From Flavobacterium hydatis (GTDB lineage Bacteria; Bacteroidota; Bacteroidia; Flavobacteriales; Flavobacteriaceae): a DNA stretch of 64,000 bases. Every line of letters begins with the position of its first letter. Positions within the stretch are counted from its first letter, which is position 1. The notes beneath the pieces were generated by a model that saw nothing but the letters and a program-made list of their open reading frames with translations, ran no database searches and was not told the DNA's origin. Below are positions 49,550 through 58,921 of the stretch, piece by piece. The translations under genes and the position numbers were made by a program. Location of the stretch: contig NZ_JPRM01000010.1 in NCBI RefSeq assembly GCF_000737695.1, positions 96,320-160,319 of the forward strand, written 5' to 3'.

Positions 49550-49822
49550 TTAGTTAACTGCACCTTCTAATTCAGCACCTGCTTTGAATTTTACAACATT
49601 CTTAGCAGCGATTTGAATAGTTTTTCCAGTTTGAGGGTTTCTACCATCTCTTGCAGCTCTAGCAGATACTGACCAAGATCCAAAACCTACCAATGATACT
49701 CTTCCACCTTTCTTCAAAGTAGCACCTACGTTTCCTAAAAATGATTCTAAAGCTAATTTTGCCGCAGCTTTTGTAATTCCTGCATCAGCAGCAATAGCAT
49801 CGATTAATTCTGATTTGTTCAT
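49550..49822 (-). CDS. hup: HU-family nucleoid protein
   Basis: A 90-residue protein of exact HU length: MNKSELIDAIAADAGITKAAAKLAL, then GFGSWSVSARAARDGRNPQTGKTIQI, the beta-arm with the Arg-Asn-Pro tip, and a C-terminal KFKAGAELEGAVN helix. HU binds and bends DNA. A strong promoter is seen upstream. Confidence 0.96.
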   Translation of the reverse strand: MNKSELIDAIAADAGITKAAAKLALESFLGNVGATLKKGGRVSLVGFGSWSVSARAARDGRNPQTGKTIQIAAKNVVKFKAGAELEGAVN

Positions 49823-49866
49823 AATAATTAGTTATTAATTGTTGGTTAAAAAAAATTGTCAATACA

Positions 49867-49896
49867 CAAATTTAGTAGGAAATACGTTCCTTGCAA
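49867..49896 (-). promoter_or_regulatory. HU promoter
   Basis: On the minus strand TTG (49894-49896) is followed after 19 bp by TAAATTTG (49867-49874), an exact match to the flavobacterial consensus, about 45 bp before the HU start. Confidence 0.82.
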
Positions 49897-50002
49897 GCGT
49901 TTTGTTTAATTTTAGTTTGAATTGTTAATAACTTGCTTTTTTTGTTCATAAAGCCACCCAAAAGCATCACTAAATTTAGTGAGTAGCCTTATTTTGTTGA
50001 TG

Positions 50003-50950
50003 TTAGTAGACCTTTGCGTTGTCAGAAAAAGTAATCCCATTTAGTAATTCTGCAACCGCCATTCGTTTTTTTCCTGGCAATTGTAAACTCAATAATTGGA
50101 TATAACCATCAGTAACCGCAATTTTGATTTCTTTTTTGGTACTAATTAAGGTTCCAATTTCAAGATTATGGGCTTCTAAAAGCGGCTTAGCTTCATATAT
50201 TTTTACGCTTAATTCTTCCTCTTTATCTTTAAGAAAAGTCCAAGCAGCTGGATATGGACTCAAGCCTCTTATTAAACCATTTACTACAGTTGCAGGTTTT
50301 GTCCAATCTATTTTGCAGTTCTCTTTGTTTAATTTGTATGCAGTTTTAATTTCGGAATTATCTTCCTGAATAATAGTAGTTACATTTCCGGCTTCTATAG
50401 CCTGCAAAGTCTCTATAACAGTTTCGCTTCCTAATTGCATTAATCTGTCATGTAGTTGACCAGCATTTTCAGTAGGTTCTATTTTTGTTTCAGAACTAAG
50501 AATCATTGCACCGGTATCAATTTTATCATCAATAAAAAAAGTAGTAACACCAGTTTTAGTTTCACCATTTATTATAGCCCAGTTTATAGGAGCAGCACCA
50601 CGATAATTAGGAAGAAGGGATGCATGAAGATTAAATGTTCCTAATGATGGCATTTCCCAAACAACTTTAGGAAGCATTCTGAAAGCAACAACAATTTGCA
50701 AATTAGCGTTTAGAGCTTTTAATTCTGATAAAAAAGCTTCGTCTTTTAAATTAGTAGGTTGTAATAAAGGAAGGTTATTTGCTAAAGCATATTCTTTTAC
50801 AGCCGAATATTTTATTTTCTGGCCACGACCCGCAGGTTTATCTGCTGCAGTAATAACGCCTACTACATTATAATTGTTCTTTATTATGGTGTCCAGAATC
50901 CCTACTGCAAATTCAGGAGTTCCCATAAAAATGATTCTTAATTTTTCCAT
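50003..50950 (-). CDS. fmt: Methionyl-tRNA formyltransferase
   Basis: A 315-residue enzyme with the N-terminal LRIIFMGTPEFAV, catalytic HASLLPNYRGAAPINWAI and a C-terminal OB-like domain. It formylates initiator Met-tRNA with 10-formyltetrahydrofolate. The stop is 2 bp from the start of the recQ region on the coordinate axis, so recQ and fmt are likely in one transcript. A complex stem near 49953-49995 may terminate it. Confidence 0.95.
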   Translation of the reverse strand: MEKLRIIFMGTPEFAVGILDTIIKNNYNVVGVITAADKPAGRGQKIKYSAVKEYALANNLPLLQPTNLKDEAFLSELKALNANLQIVVAFRMLPKVVWEMPSLGTFNLHASLLPNYRGAAPINWAIINGETKTGVTTFFIDDKIDTGAMILSSETKIEPTENAGQLHDRLMQLGSETVIETLQAIEAGNVTTIIQEDNSEIKTAYKLNKENCKIDWTKPATVVNGLIRGLSPYPAAWTFLKDKEEELSVKIYEAKPLLEAHNLEIGTLISTKKEIKIAVTDGYIQLLSLQLPGKKRMAVAELLNGITFSDNAKVY

Positions 50951-50952
50951 TA

Positions 50953-52842
50953 TTATTTTAGGGTATATTTATTATTTGATTTTATGATGATGCGATTGTC
51001 TTCAAGTAATTCTTGCAAAGCATGAACAACATCATCGGCACTAATATTAGTACGTGTTTGGATATCTCTAGAACTCAAATCTTCAGATTTTAATAAATCT
51101 AGAATAGTTTGTGTAATGGAGTTGTTAGTTTTTTTGACTTTCTTAGTAATGCAATAAGAGCAAATACCACAATCGGTAGCTGTTTTCTCTCCAAAATAAT
51201 CTAGAATCAATTTGCTTTTGCAAGTTTTCTTCTCATTTACATAATCCAGAACCGATTGTAATTGATCTTTCTTTAAATTATTTTGTTTTTCAAGATATTT
51301 CGAAACTCTATTAATAGTAAGGTCATCTTCTCGTACCTCATTAAATAATATAAAGGAATCATTGTTTTTGCTATTATACTCAATGATTTCTTTATCCTTT
51401 AATTTTTCTAAAACCTTATGTACTTCAGCTTCTGTACTATTTGATTTTTTAGCTATCAATTGCAGGTTAAACGGAGTTTTCATTTCGTAAATACCGGGGT
51501 AAGTACGTAAAATTGCCAGAATGATTTCTTCGTCATTAGAGTTTAAACTCGTATAACGTATTACTTCTCTAGATTCGATAAGAAACTGCATTGTGATTTT
51601 TTCCGAAAAACTCTGAGATAAAGTAATGATACCTTGTCGGTCTAAAAATTGTAAAGCGTTGTATGTTTTTAAAGCAGGGAAGTCGTATTTATGACAAAAG
51701 CGATTCAAATTAAAAGCAAACTCTTCATTAATTCCTTCGCCGTAGGCAATCTGAAAATAATTACAAAGTTTAACGTACATCTTTTTAAGGAAACTTTTAT
51801 CGGCTAAATTTTGTATAAACTGACTTTCAGCATTAGCAGTGTCTGATGCGCTAGTGAGCAAAACCGAAAAAGATTTTTCGCCATTACGTCCCGCACGACC
51901 AGATTCCTGATAATAGTTTTCGATATTTTCGGGTAGTTGGGTGTGAATTACCGTTTTTACATTCGGTTTATCAATTCCCATCCCAAAGGCATTTGTGGCA
52001 ACAATAACCTGAGCTTCTTCGCTCATCCATAATTGCATATTCTTGTCTTTTTCTTTAGTCGTAAGACCGCCATGATAATAGGTAGCTTTAAAACCTAAAG
52101 ATTGTAATTGAGCCGAAATACTTAAACATGATTTTCGGTTGCGTACATATATAATAGATGGCTGAGGATTTTTTTTAAGAATCTGTTCCGTTCTGTATAA
52201 TTTATCTTCCACCTCAAAAACCATGTAGGCTATATTTTCTCTGGCAAAAGATTGCTGGAAAAGTTTTGGGTCTTTTAAGCCTAGTTCAGTTTTAATATCT
52301 TCAATAACTCTTGGAGTCGCCGTTGCGGTTAGTGCAAGAAACGGAATCTTAGGAAAGTGCTTCTTCAGTTCCGAAATTTTAAGATAAGCAGGACGAAAAT
52401 CGTGCCCCCATTGCGATACACAATGCGCCTCATCTATGGCAATAAGATTTATAGGTAAGTTTTTTAAGCGGTCAAGAATCCAATCCGATTGTAAACGTTC
52501 TGGCGATAGGTATAAAAATTTATAATTCCCAAATTGGCAATTATCAAGAAGATTAATGATTTCATCAGTCGCAATTCCGCCAGTAAGAGCAATCGCCTTA
52601 ATGTTGCGCTTTTGCAAATTAGCAACCTGATCTTTCATCAAGGCTACCAAAGGCGAAACAACCAGACATAATCCTTCCTGCATCATCGATGGAACCTGAA
52701 AACAAATAGATTTTCCGCCGCCAGTTGGCAGTAAGGCAAAAGTATCCTGACCATTTAAAACCGAATCAATGATTTCGTTTTGTAAAGGTCGGAAACTATC
52801 ATGTTTCCAGTATTTTTGAAGAATTGATAATGCTTCTTGCAT
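50953..52842 (-). CDS. recQ: ATP-dependent DNA helicase RecQ
   Basis: A 629-residue SF2 helicase: Walker A TGGGKS at 40-45, DEAH in AIDEAHCVSQWGHDFR, motif VI QESGRAGRNG, and an RQC zinc site (CKSKLILDYFGEKTATDCGICSYC). A terminal winged-helix remains, but a typical HRDC domain is not evident. RecQ unwinds DNA in recombinational repair. Confidence 0.94.
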   Translation of the reverse strand: MQEALSILQKYWKHDSFRPLQNEIIDSVLNGQDTFALLPTGGGKSICFQVPSMMQEGLCLVVSPLVALMKDQVANLQKRNIKAIALTGGIATDEIINLLDNCQFGNYKFLYLSPERLQSDWILDRLKNLPINLIAIDEAHCVSQWGHDFRPAYLKISELKKHFPKIPFLALTATATPRVIEDIKTELGLKDPKLFQQSFARENIAYMVFEVEDKLYRTEQILKKNPQPSIIYVRNRKSCLSISAQLQSLGFKATYYHGGLTTKEKDKNMQLWMSEEAQVIVATNAFGMGIDKPNVKTVIHTQLPENIENYYQESGRAGRNGEKSFSVLLTSASDTANAESQFIQNLADKSFLKKMYVKLCNYFQIAYGEGINEEFAFNLNRFCHKYDFPALKTYNALQFLDRQGIITLSQSFSEKITMQFLIESREVIRYTSLNSNDEEIILAILRTYPGIYEMKTPFNLQLIAKKSNSTEAEVHKVLEKLKDKEIIEYNSKNNDSFILFNEVREDDLTINRVSKYLEKQNNLKKDQLQSVLDYVNEKKTCKSKLILDYFGEKTATDCGICSYCITKKVKKTNNSITQTILDLLKSEDLSSRDIQTRTNISADDVVHALQELLEDNRIIIKSNNKYTLK

Positions 52843-52906
52843 TTGTCAGGATTAAAGTTAACAATTTAGAAAACAGTTTCTAGTTTTACCAACCTTAAAA
52901 CTCCGA

Positions 52907-53440
52907 CTAAATTTTATCTAAGATATAAAGAATTCGGTTAGATACAGTATCCTTGGGAACCTCAATAAGTTCGTAACCGTATTTTTTGTACGTTTCTACA
53001 AGATGGCTGTAAATAGTTTTGGCTTGTTCAAAATTTTCGTAACGTTCACCGTCACTCATGTAAATTTCTTCCCAGGGCGGAAGCAGAAAAATTTTAGAAT
53101 ATTTGCAATCCTCACATGCAGTTTTAAAATGCTCAGGATAATCATCACCTATATAATCCATATAAGCTACAACATCAGGAATTCCGCGGTCGATAAACAC
53201 AACTTCCGAAGGTTCTTCTTTTGCGCTTTCGAATTGTTTAATCCGTCCTTCAAGCAATTTTTCACTAAATAACAAGGGTTTTTCAAGAAACAATTGTTCG
53301 ATTCCTTCCTTTTGGGCCTCCAGAGTTACTTGTCTCGAAATTTCGGGATAACAGCAATATCCATCGGCTACCAAACCATCAATAATAGTAGACTTTCCCG
53401 TACCTGGGCCACCAATAATAACAATAATTTCTTTCTGCAC
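52907..53440 (-). CDS. Small P-loop ATPase (NadR/AAA_28-like)
   Basis: A 177-residue protein with GGPGTGKST at the N-terminus and VVFIDRGIPDVVAYMDY as a later Walker-B-like region, the pattern of AAA_28/NadR-type nucleotide kinases. The start codon is GTG at 53440. The substrate is unknown. Confidence 0.8.
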   Translation of the reverse strand: MQKEIIVIIGGPGTGKSTIIDGLVADGYCCYPEISRQVTLEAQKEGIEQLFLEKPLLFSEKLLEGRIKQFESAKEEPSEVVFIDRGIPDVVAYMDYIGDDYPEHFKTACEDCKYSKIFLLPPWEEIYMSDGERYENFEQAKTIYSHLVETYKKYGYELIEVPKDTVSNRILYILDKI

Positions 53441-53846
53441 TTTCTAAAAATAAAGTGCAAATTTACCTAAACTTATTGGTATTATACAAGATTTTTTTCT
53501 TGAAGCGAGTGATTTAGGCTTTTTTAGTAAGGAAAGTTCCTGCTGTTTGCTTCAATCTTTTTCTTTTTTAACCAAAAAAAGAAAAAGGATTTCCACTTCC
53601 ATCAGGGCTATTTAGGTTTTATTTAGGATTGTTTGGAGTTTATAAAAAACAAGGCGCTAAAGTTATATATAGTTGTTTTAAAACTTTTTAGGTATTAATC
53701 TTTTTCTTAAAATACATATTCGGATGTACTTAAGTGTAAAAAAAATCTTATATTTATTGTGATTACTGAGATTTTTAGTAATAATATTTTGTGTAGTTGA
53801 AAAACTACTTCCAAATTATTTAACGTTAACCCTAAATTATTTTATC
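53441..53846. repeat. Gap with A/T hairpin and interspersed-repeat-like sequence
   Basis: No ORF in 406 bp. AATCTTTTTCTTTTTT (53554-53569) pairs with the AAAAAAAGAAAAAGGATT arm ending at 53591. The sequence around it (TTCCTGCTGTTTGCTTCAAT, then TTTCCACTTCCATCAGGGCT) is like intergenic repeats I associate with Flavobacterium. The lipase promoter must lie in the last 100 bp, but I cannot assign it cleanly. Confidence 0.5.
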
Positions 53847-55118
53847 ATGGAAAAAACAATTAAAACCCTTTTGTCCTTACTTTTTATTATTATAATAAGT
53901 AGCTGTAGTAAGGATGATGATAATAATTCAGCGCCCGATGATGCTGAACGACCTTATCCCGTAGTTGCTCAAAATAGCTATCCCATTGTGTTGGTACACG
54001 GAATGCTAGGGTGGGGACGTGACGAAATGGACGGATTTCATTACTGGGGAGGAAAAGGAGATATTCAGGAAGATTTAAAAAAAGAAGGATATCAGGTATA
54101 TACCGCTTCCATGGGACCCTTGTCTAGCAATTGGGATCGTGCAATAGAATTGTATTATTATATTAAAGGAGGAACAGTAGATTATGGTGCTGTACATTCG
54201 CAAAAATATGGGCATAGTCGTTATGGGAAAACATATCCAGGAGCTTACCCACAATGGGATGGAGTAAGTAAAGTACACTTAATTGGTCATAGTATGGGTG
54301 GCCCAACACCTCGCTATCTTATAGAGCTTTTAGAAAATGGAGATGTTCAGGAAATGGCTTATGTGGCAGCAACTGGAGAAGCGCCAACAGCTGACTTATT
54401 TAAAGGAGGAAAAAAATGGGTACACAGCCTTACAACAGTTGCAGGAGTGCACAACGGAGCATTAACAGCAGATTATTTTGAATTTCGAGAAACAATAGAG
54501 AAAATTTTTTTTGGAATAACTGCGCTAGCTGGAGTTACCAAAGAGAATTTTTATGACTTCGATGTTGAGCAATGGGGAATTAAGCGTCAGGAAGGAGAAG
54601 GAATTTCCGCCTATTTTGCCAGAGTTAAAGAAAGCAAGTTCTGGAATACAGAAGATAATTGTATGTATGACCTTTCTGTAAAAGCATCAGATTTGCAAAA
54701 TAAAAATGCAAAAGCATCTTCAAGTATATATTATGCGTCTTATAATATAGATGGTACAGAAGATCTTAATAATGATGGAATACGAGAGCCGCTTACTACA
54801 ATGATGGAGATGTTAAAGCCAGATGCCATAAAAGTAGGAGCAACTACAATATCGCTTCCTTTTGGTTATATGCCATGGAGAAAAAGTGATGGTTTGGTAA
54901 GTATTCCTTCAGCTCAATATCCAATAGGCGAAAAATATCAGATAATGGATACTAAAAAAAGAATGCTTGCAGGATTTGGTATTTGGGATGTACATCCTAC
55001 CATTATGGGATTAGACCACATGAGTATTGTGATACCAGATAATAAGGCATCTACCTATCAGAATTTACTAGATTTTTACTCGCAAATAGCTAAAGATGTA
55101 TCTTGTTTGCCTAGATAA
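53847..55118 (+). CDS. Surface lipase of the staphylococcal/Geobacillus I.5-I.6 type
   Basis: A 423-residue lipoprotein: signal peptide to Cys20 followed by SKDDDN, an acidic motif typical of surface-exposed lipoproteins in Bacteroidota. The lipase domain begins YPIVLVHGMLGWGRDEMDGFHYWGG. Ser149 sits in GHSMGG, and D112, H117 and H123 recall the zinc site of family I.5. It would cleave long-chain acylglycerols outside the cell. Confidence 0.88.
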   Translation: MEKTIKTLLSLLFIIIISSCSKDDDNNSAPDDAERPYPVVAQNSYPIVLVHGMLGWGRDEMDGFHYWGGKGDIQEDLKKEGYQVYTASMGPLSSNWDRAIELYYYIKGGTVDYGAVHSQKYGHSRYGKTYPGAYPQWDGVSKVHLIGHSMGGPTPRYLIELLENGDVQEMAYVAATGEAPTADLFKGGKKWVHSLTTVAGVHNGALTADYFEFRETIEKIFFGITALAGVTKENFYDFDVEQWGIKRQEGEGISAYFARVKESKFWNTEDNCMYDLSVKASDLQNKNAKASSSIYYASYNIDGTEDLNNDGIREPLTTMMEMLKPDAIKVGATTISLPFGYMPWRKSDGLVSIPSAQYPIGEKYQIMDTKKRMLAGFGIWDVHPTIMGLDHMSIVIPDNKASTYQNLLDFYSQIAKDVSCLPR

Positions 55119-55179
55119 AAAGTTTATCAAAAAGCATAAAGTACTTCGCTGTAAATAAGACTAGTTTTTATGCAGTTTT

Positions 55180-55226
55180 ACCATTAAGAAATAAGAAAAG
55201 CTGAGTTTGTCTTATTTCTTAATGGT
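55180..55226. terminator. Bidirectional terminator between convergent genes
   Basis: A perfect 17-bp stem (55180-55196 with 55210-55226) with a 13-nt loop between the lipase (plus) and the esterase (minus). Confidence 0.85.
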
Positions 55227-55235
55227 GAAATTAAT

Positions 55236-56159
55236 TTAGTTGCAAAATGAATATTGTGATAAACCTTCTGGTTTCTTCGTATTCGGGATAATAATATGTG
55301 ATTCAAATTTTCTTTTAGAAATCACATTGCCTAGAAAACTTAAAACATAATCAGGTTGTTTGCCGAATAAATAACCACAAAAACCATGTCCGTTACCACA
55401 AGAAGTAATAAGTTCAATATCTTTTTTTAGAGAAGTCATTTTGTTGTAAACAGAATAAGAACCTGAAAGAGTCATAAAGCCCATAGCATCTGTAGGGCAA
55501 GACCGATGAGATCCCGTTGCGTAAGGAACTGTAGAATCCTCGCTCCCGTGAGAAAGTAACATCGGAATTGCATTTTGAGATGTGATTAAATCAACATTCA
55601 TAATCGCGCCCGATCCGCCAATAAGTCCTTTGTATTTAAAGTTTTTCGGTAAATTATTAGCGTATAAATTCATCGATTTATAATCCCAAAAAGCAGCATG
55701 AAAGGCAATTTCGCCACCAGCACTGATTCCTGCAATAAATATGTTAGAAGCATCAATATTATAAGCGTTTTTATTTTTAATCATATAAGATGTTGCTTGC
55801 CACATATCGCTAACCCCAATTTGAATCGTTTTTAATTTTTCGGATAAAGTCGAGTTGCACCCAAAATCTTTACCTTTCATATATAAAGAATACGAAATGC
55901 TAGCAACGGCAATTCCGTTTTGAGCAAGACTATTAGCAAAATCTTTTTCGCCAAAACGATCTCCGCCCGAAAAGCCACCTCCGTGAGCAAAAATGACAAG
56001 AGGTATTTTTTTGTTCGATTTTTTTAGAGGCAAGTATAAATCAAGTTCCAGTTTTGTAGAATCATTCTCAAAATAAGTTAATGTTTTGATTTCTTGAGCA
56101 GTAAGAGGAAATGAAGTAAAAGAGATAAAAAGGAATAAAAGGAAAAAAGGCATTCTCAT
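55236..56159 (-). CDS. Secreted carboxylesterase, alpha/beta hydrolase
   Basis: A 307-residue exported protein (signal peptide 1-21). HGGGFSGGDRFGEKDF near the front gives the oxyanion hole, GISAGGE is the nucleophile elbow, the acid lies in HGSEDSTVPY, and the late His is in GNGHGFCGY. It is related to BD-FAE/carboxylesterases. Six Cys suggest disulfides. Substrate unknown. Confidence 0.82.
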   Translation of the reverse strand: MRMPFFLLFLFISFTSFPLTAQEIKTLTYFENDSTKLELDLYLPLKKSNKKIPLVIFAHGGGFSGGDRFGEKDFANSLAQNGIAVASISYSLYMKGKDFGCNSTLSEKLKTIQIGVSDMWQATSYMIKNKNAYNIDASNIFIAGISAGGEIAFHAAFWDYKSMNLYANNLPKNFKYKGLIGGSGAIMNVDLITSQNAIPMLLSHGSEDSTVPYATGSHRSCPTDAMGFMTLSGSYSVYNKMTSLKKDIELITSCGNGHGFCGYLFGKQPDYVLSFLGNVISKRKFESHIIIPNTKKPEGLSQYSFCN

Positions 56160-56387
56160 TATAGTGGTATTTTATTATAAAGTATGTTCAATTTTCCAAA
56201 GATAAAACAATTAAACAGGTTGGGCTATAATCTGGAGTTTTAACAATTTTAGTAAAGCACATTTAGACTTGTAAAAGAGTAAAATAAGGCTAATTTTAAG
56301 TAATGTTTCGTATTATAAAAAAATCACAAATGCTAAATATCAAATCTCAAATCAAAAACGTATATTTGCGTTTATTTTAATGAAAGA

Positions 56388-56684
56388 ATGGACGAAGATA
56401 AAGAAAAAACCACCGCCGAATTTTACGAAAGATTAAAGGTTGAGTTAGACAACAGTAACACTTGGCCTGCAGAGTATTTGTATAAATTTATTGTGCCTAC
56501 AGTAGCAGATAATGTTGAGCGCGTAGAGAAAGCTTTTGATGGTATGGGAGCAGTAATTAAAACTACAAAATCCAAAACAGGTAAATTTACCAGTGTTTCG
56601 GTGGATGTTACTATGAAAGGCTCGGATGAAGTAATCATTAAATACCAGGAAGTTTCTACAATTGAAGGTATAGTTTCACTATAA
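56388..56684 (+). CDS. DUF493 family protein
   Basis: A 98-residue protein with the YbeD-like ferredoxin fold: WPAEYLYKFIVPTVADNVERVEKAF, then VSVDVTMKGSDEVIIKYQEVSTIEGIVSL. The family is conserved and its function is not settled. It is followed by DUF4290 after 2 bp, so the pair forms an operon. Confidence 0.88.
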   Translation: MDEDKEKTTAEFYERLKVELDNSNTWPAEYLYKFIVPTVADNVERVEKAFDGMGAVIKTTKSKTGKFTSVSVDVTMKGSDEVIIKYQEVSTIEGIVSL

Positions 56685-56686
56685 AT

Positions 56687-57409
56687 ATGATCGAAAAATA
56701 TAAAAAAGAAAATGCGAATGATGTTGTTTTTAATTTAGAATACAATTCTGAAAGACAACATTTAATCATTCCAGAGTATGGTCGTCATTTGCAAAAATTG
56801 ATTGATCAGGCTACTGCTATAGAAGACGTTGAGCAACGTAACAAAGCAGCCAAATATATTATTCAGGTAATGGGAAGCTTGAATCCGCACTTGCGTGATG
56901 TACCCGATTTTCAACACAAACTTTGGGATCAGCTTTTTATCATGTCTGATTTTAAACTAGATGTAGAGTCACCATACCCAATACCATCTCGCGAAGTATT
57001 ACAGCTAAAACCAGATGTATTAAAATACCCTCAAAATTACCCAAAATACAGATATTACGGTAACAATATCAAGTACATGATAGATGTTGCGAACAAATGG
57101 GAAGAAGGCGAGATGAAAAATGCATTAGTATTAGTAATTGCTAATCACATGAAAAAATCTTACCTGAGCTGGAATAAAGATACTGTAAGAGATGATGTTA
57201 TTTTTGAGCATTTGTATGAACTATCAGATGGTAAAATAAATCTTTTGCAAAGTTCAGAAGAGCTACTTAATACAACCGATTTGTTACGTACTAATAAACG
57301 TATATCAAATAAAATAACACCCGCTGGACAACCTAAAATTCAGAACAATAAGAATACAAAAGGACCAGGGAAATCAAAGCCGTTTCAAAAAAACAATAAT
57401 CAGAAGTAA
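56687..57409 (+). CDS. DUF4290 protein
   Basis: A 240-residue protein of the Bacteroidota-specific DUF4290 family, with FNLEYNSERQHLIIPEYGRHLQKLID at the start and LNPHLRDVPDFQHKLWDQLFIMSDFKLD in the middle. The Lys/Asn/Gln-rich tail is disordered. Function unknown. It usually neighbours murA in Flavobacteria, as here. Confidence 0.9.
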   Translation: MIEKYKKENANDVVFNLEYNSERQHLIIPEYGRHLQKLIDQATAIEDVEQRNKAAKYIIQVMGSLNPHLRDVPDFQHKLWDQLFIMSDFKLDVESPYPIPSREVLQLKPDVLKYPQNYPKYRYYGNNIKYMIDVANKWEEGEMKNALVLVIANHMKKSYLSWNKDTVRDDVIFEHLYELSDGKINLLQSSEELLNTTDLLRTNKRISNKITPAGQPKIQNNKNTKGPGKSKPFQKNNNQK

Positions 57410-57601
57410 AAAAAGTTGCTAAGATGCTAAGTGACTGAGTTGCTAAGTTTTTTGAAAAGAGAAAACTTAGAACCTCAAAGCTTTAGGAACTATAAAAAGA
57501 ATAATCAAAAAAGGTGCTAAGTTACTAAGAGACTAAGTTGCTAAGAAATTTTCAGCTCAGAACCTTAGAACCTTAAAAAAAGAAGAATCTAAAAGAAAAA
57601 T
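57410..57601. repeat. Degenerate CTAAG-type tandem repeats before murA
   Basis: The 192-bp gap has many variants of TTGCTAAG, ACTAAG and TTAGAACC in both orientations. It looks like a slippage-prone or self-copying tract, similar to tracts near 14730 and 59840. The murA promoter must lie within or near it. Confidence 0.55.
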
Positions 57602-58912
57602 ATGGGAATTTTTAAAATCGAAGGTGGAATCCCTTTAAAAGGAGAAATCACTCCACAAGGAGCAAAAAATGAAGCGTTACAAATTTTATGCGCAGTACTT
57701 TTAACCTCAGAAAAAGTAAAGATTAATAACATTCCTGATATTATTGATATCAATAAATTAATTACGCTTTTAGGAAACTTAGGTGTAAAAATTCAAAAGA
57801 ACGAACCAGGTTCAATTACATTTCAAGCTGATGAGGTAAATGTAAATTACCTAGAAACTGAAGCTTTCAAGAAAGAAGGTGGAGCACTTCGTGGTTCAAT
57901 TATGATTGTAGGACCACTTTTGGCACGTTTTGGTAAAGGATATATTCCAAAACCAGGAGGAGATAAAATAGGTCGTCGTAGATTAGATACTCACTTTGAG
58001 GGATTCATTAATCTAGGAGCAAAATTTAGATATAACAGAGAAGATCACTTTTATGGTGTAGAAGCTCCAGAAGGATTAGTAGGAACAGATATGTTGCTTG
58101 ATGAAGCATCAGTAACTGGAACTGCAAATATTGTAATGGCCGCAGTTTTGGCAAAAGGACAAACAACAGTTTACAACGCTGCTTGTGAGCCTTACTTACA
58201 ACAATTGTGCAAGATGTTGAACTCAATGGGAGCTAAAATCTCAGGAGTAGGTTCAAACTTATTGACAATAGAAGGAGTAGAAAAATTAGGAGGTTGCGAG
58301 CATAGAATTCTTCCGGATATGATCGAAATCGGATCTTGGATAGGTTTAGCTGCAATGACAAAAAGTGAAATCACAATTAAAAATGTAAGTTGGGAAAACC
58401 TAGGACTTATCCCAAACACATTTAGAAAATTAGGAATCACAATAGAAAAACGTGGAGATGATATTTATATCCCTGCTCACGTAAACGGATATGAAGTAAA
58501 AACTGATATCGATGGATCAATCTTAACTATTGCCGATGCGCCATGGCCAGGATTTACTCCAGATTTATTAAGTATCGTTTTGGTTGTGGCAACACAAGCA
58601 AAAGGAGATGTTTTAATTCACCAAAAAATGTTCGAAAGTCGTTTGTTTTTCGTAGACAAACTAATCGATATGGGAGCAAAAATTATGTTATGTGATCCGC
58701 ATAGAGCCGTTGTTATGGGACATAACTTTGAATCACAACTAAAAGCAACAACAATGTCGTCTCCAGATATACGTGCTGGAATCTCATTATTAATTGCAGC
58801 TCTATCAGCAAAAGGAACAAGTACAATACAAAATATAGAACAAATCGACCGTGGATACGAACGTATCGACGAGCGTTTAAGAGCAATTGGAGCCAAAATC
58901 GTAAGAGCGTAA
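57602..58912 (+). CDS. murA: UDP-N-acetylglucosamine 1-carboxyvinyltransferase
   Basis: A 436-residue enzyme of the MurA/EPSP-synthase fold, with GGIPLKGEITPQGAKNEAL at the start and GGALRGSIMIVGPLLARFGKG before the active loop. The active loop reads PKPGGDKIGRRRLDTH, so the position of Cys115 in E. coli holds Asp (residue 121). MurA catalyses the first committed step of peptidoglycan synthesis. The Asp form is known to resist fosfomycin in other bacteria. Confidence 0.95.
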   Translation: MGIFKIEGGIPLKGEITPQGAKNEALQILCAVLLTSEKVKINNIPDIIDINKLITLLGNLGVKIQKNEPGSITFQADEVNVNYLETEAFKKEGGALRGSIMIVGPLLARFGKGYIPKPGGDKIGRRRLDTHFEGFINLGAKFRYNREDHFYGVEAPEGLVGTDMLLDEASVTGTANIVMAAVLAKGQTTVYNAACEPYLQQLCKMLNSMGAKISGVGSNLLTIEGVEKLGGCEHRILPDMIEIGSWIGLAAMTKSEITIKNVSWENLGLIPNTFRKLGITIEKRGDDIYIPAHVNGYEVKTDIDGSILTIADAPWPGFTPDLLSIVLVVATQAKGDVLIHQKMFESRLFFVDKLIDMGAKIMLCDPHRAVVMGHNFESQLKATTMSSPDIRAGISLLIAALSAKGTSTIQNIEQIDRGYERIDERLRAIGAKIVRA

Positions 58913-58921
58913 ATATCTTAA

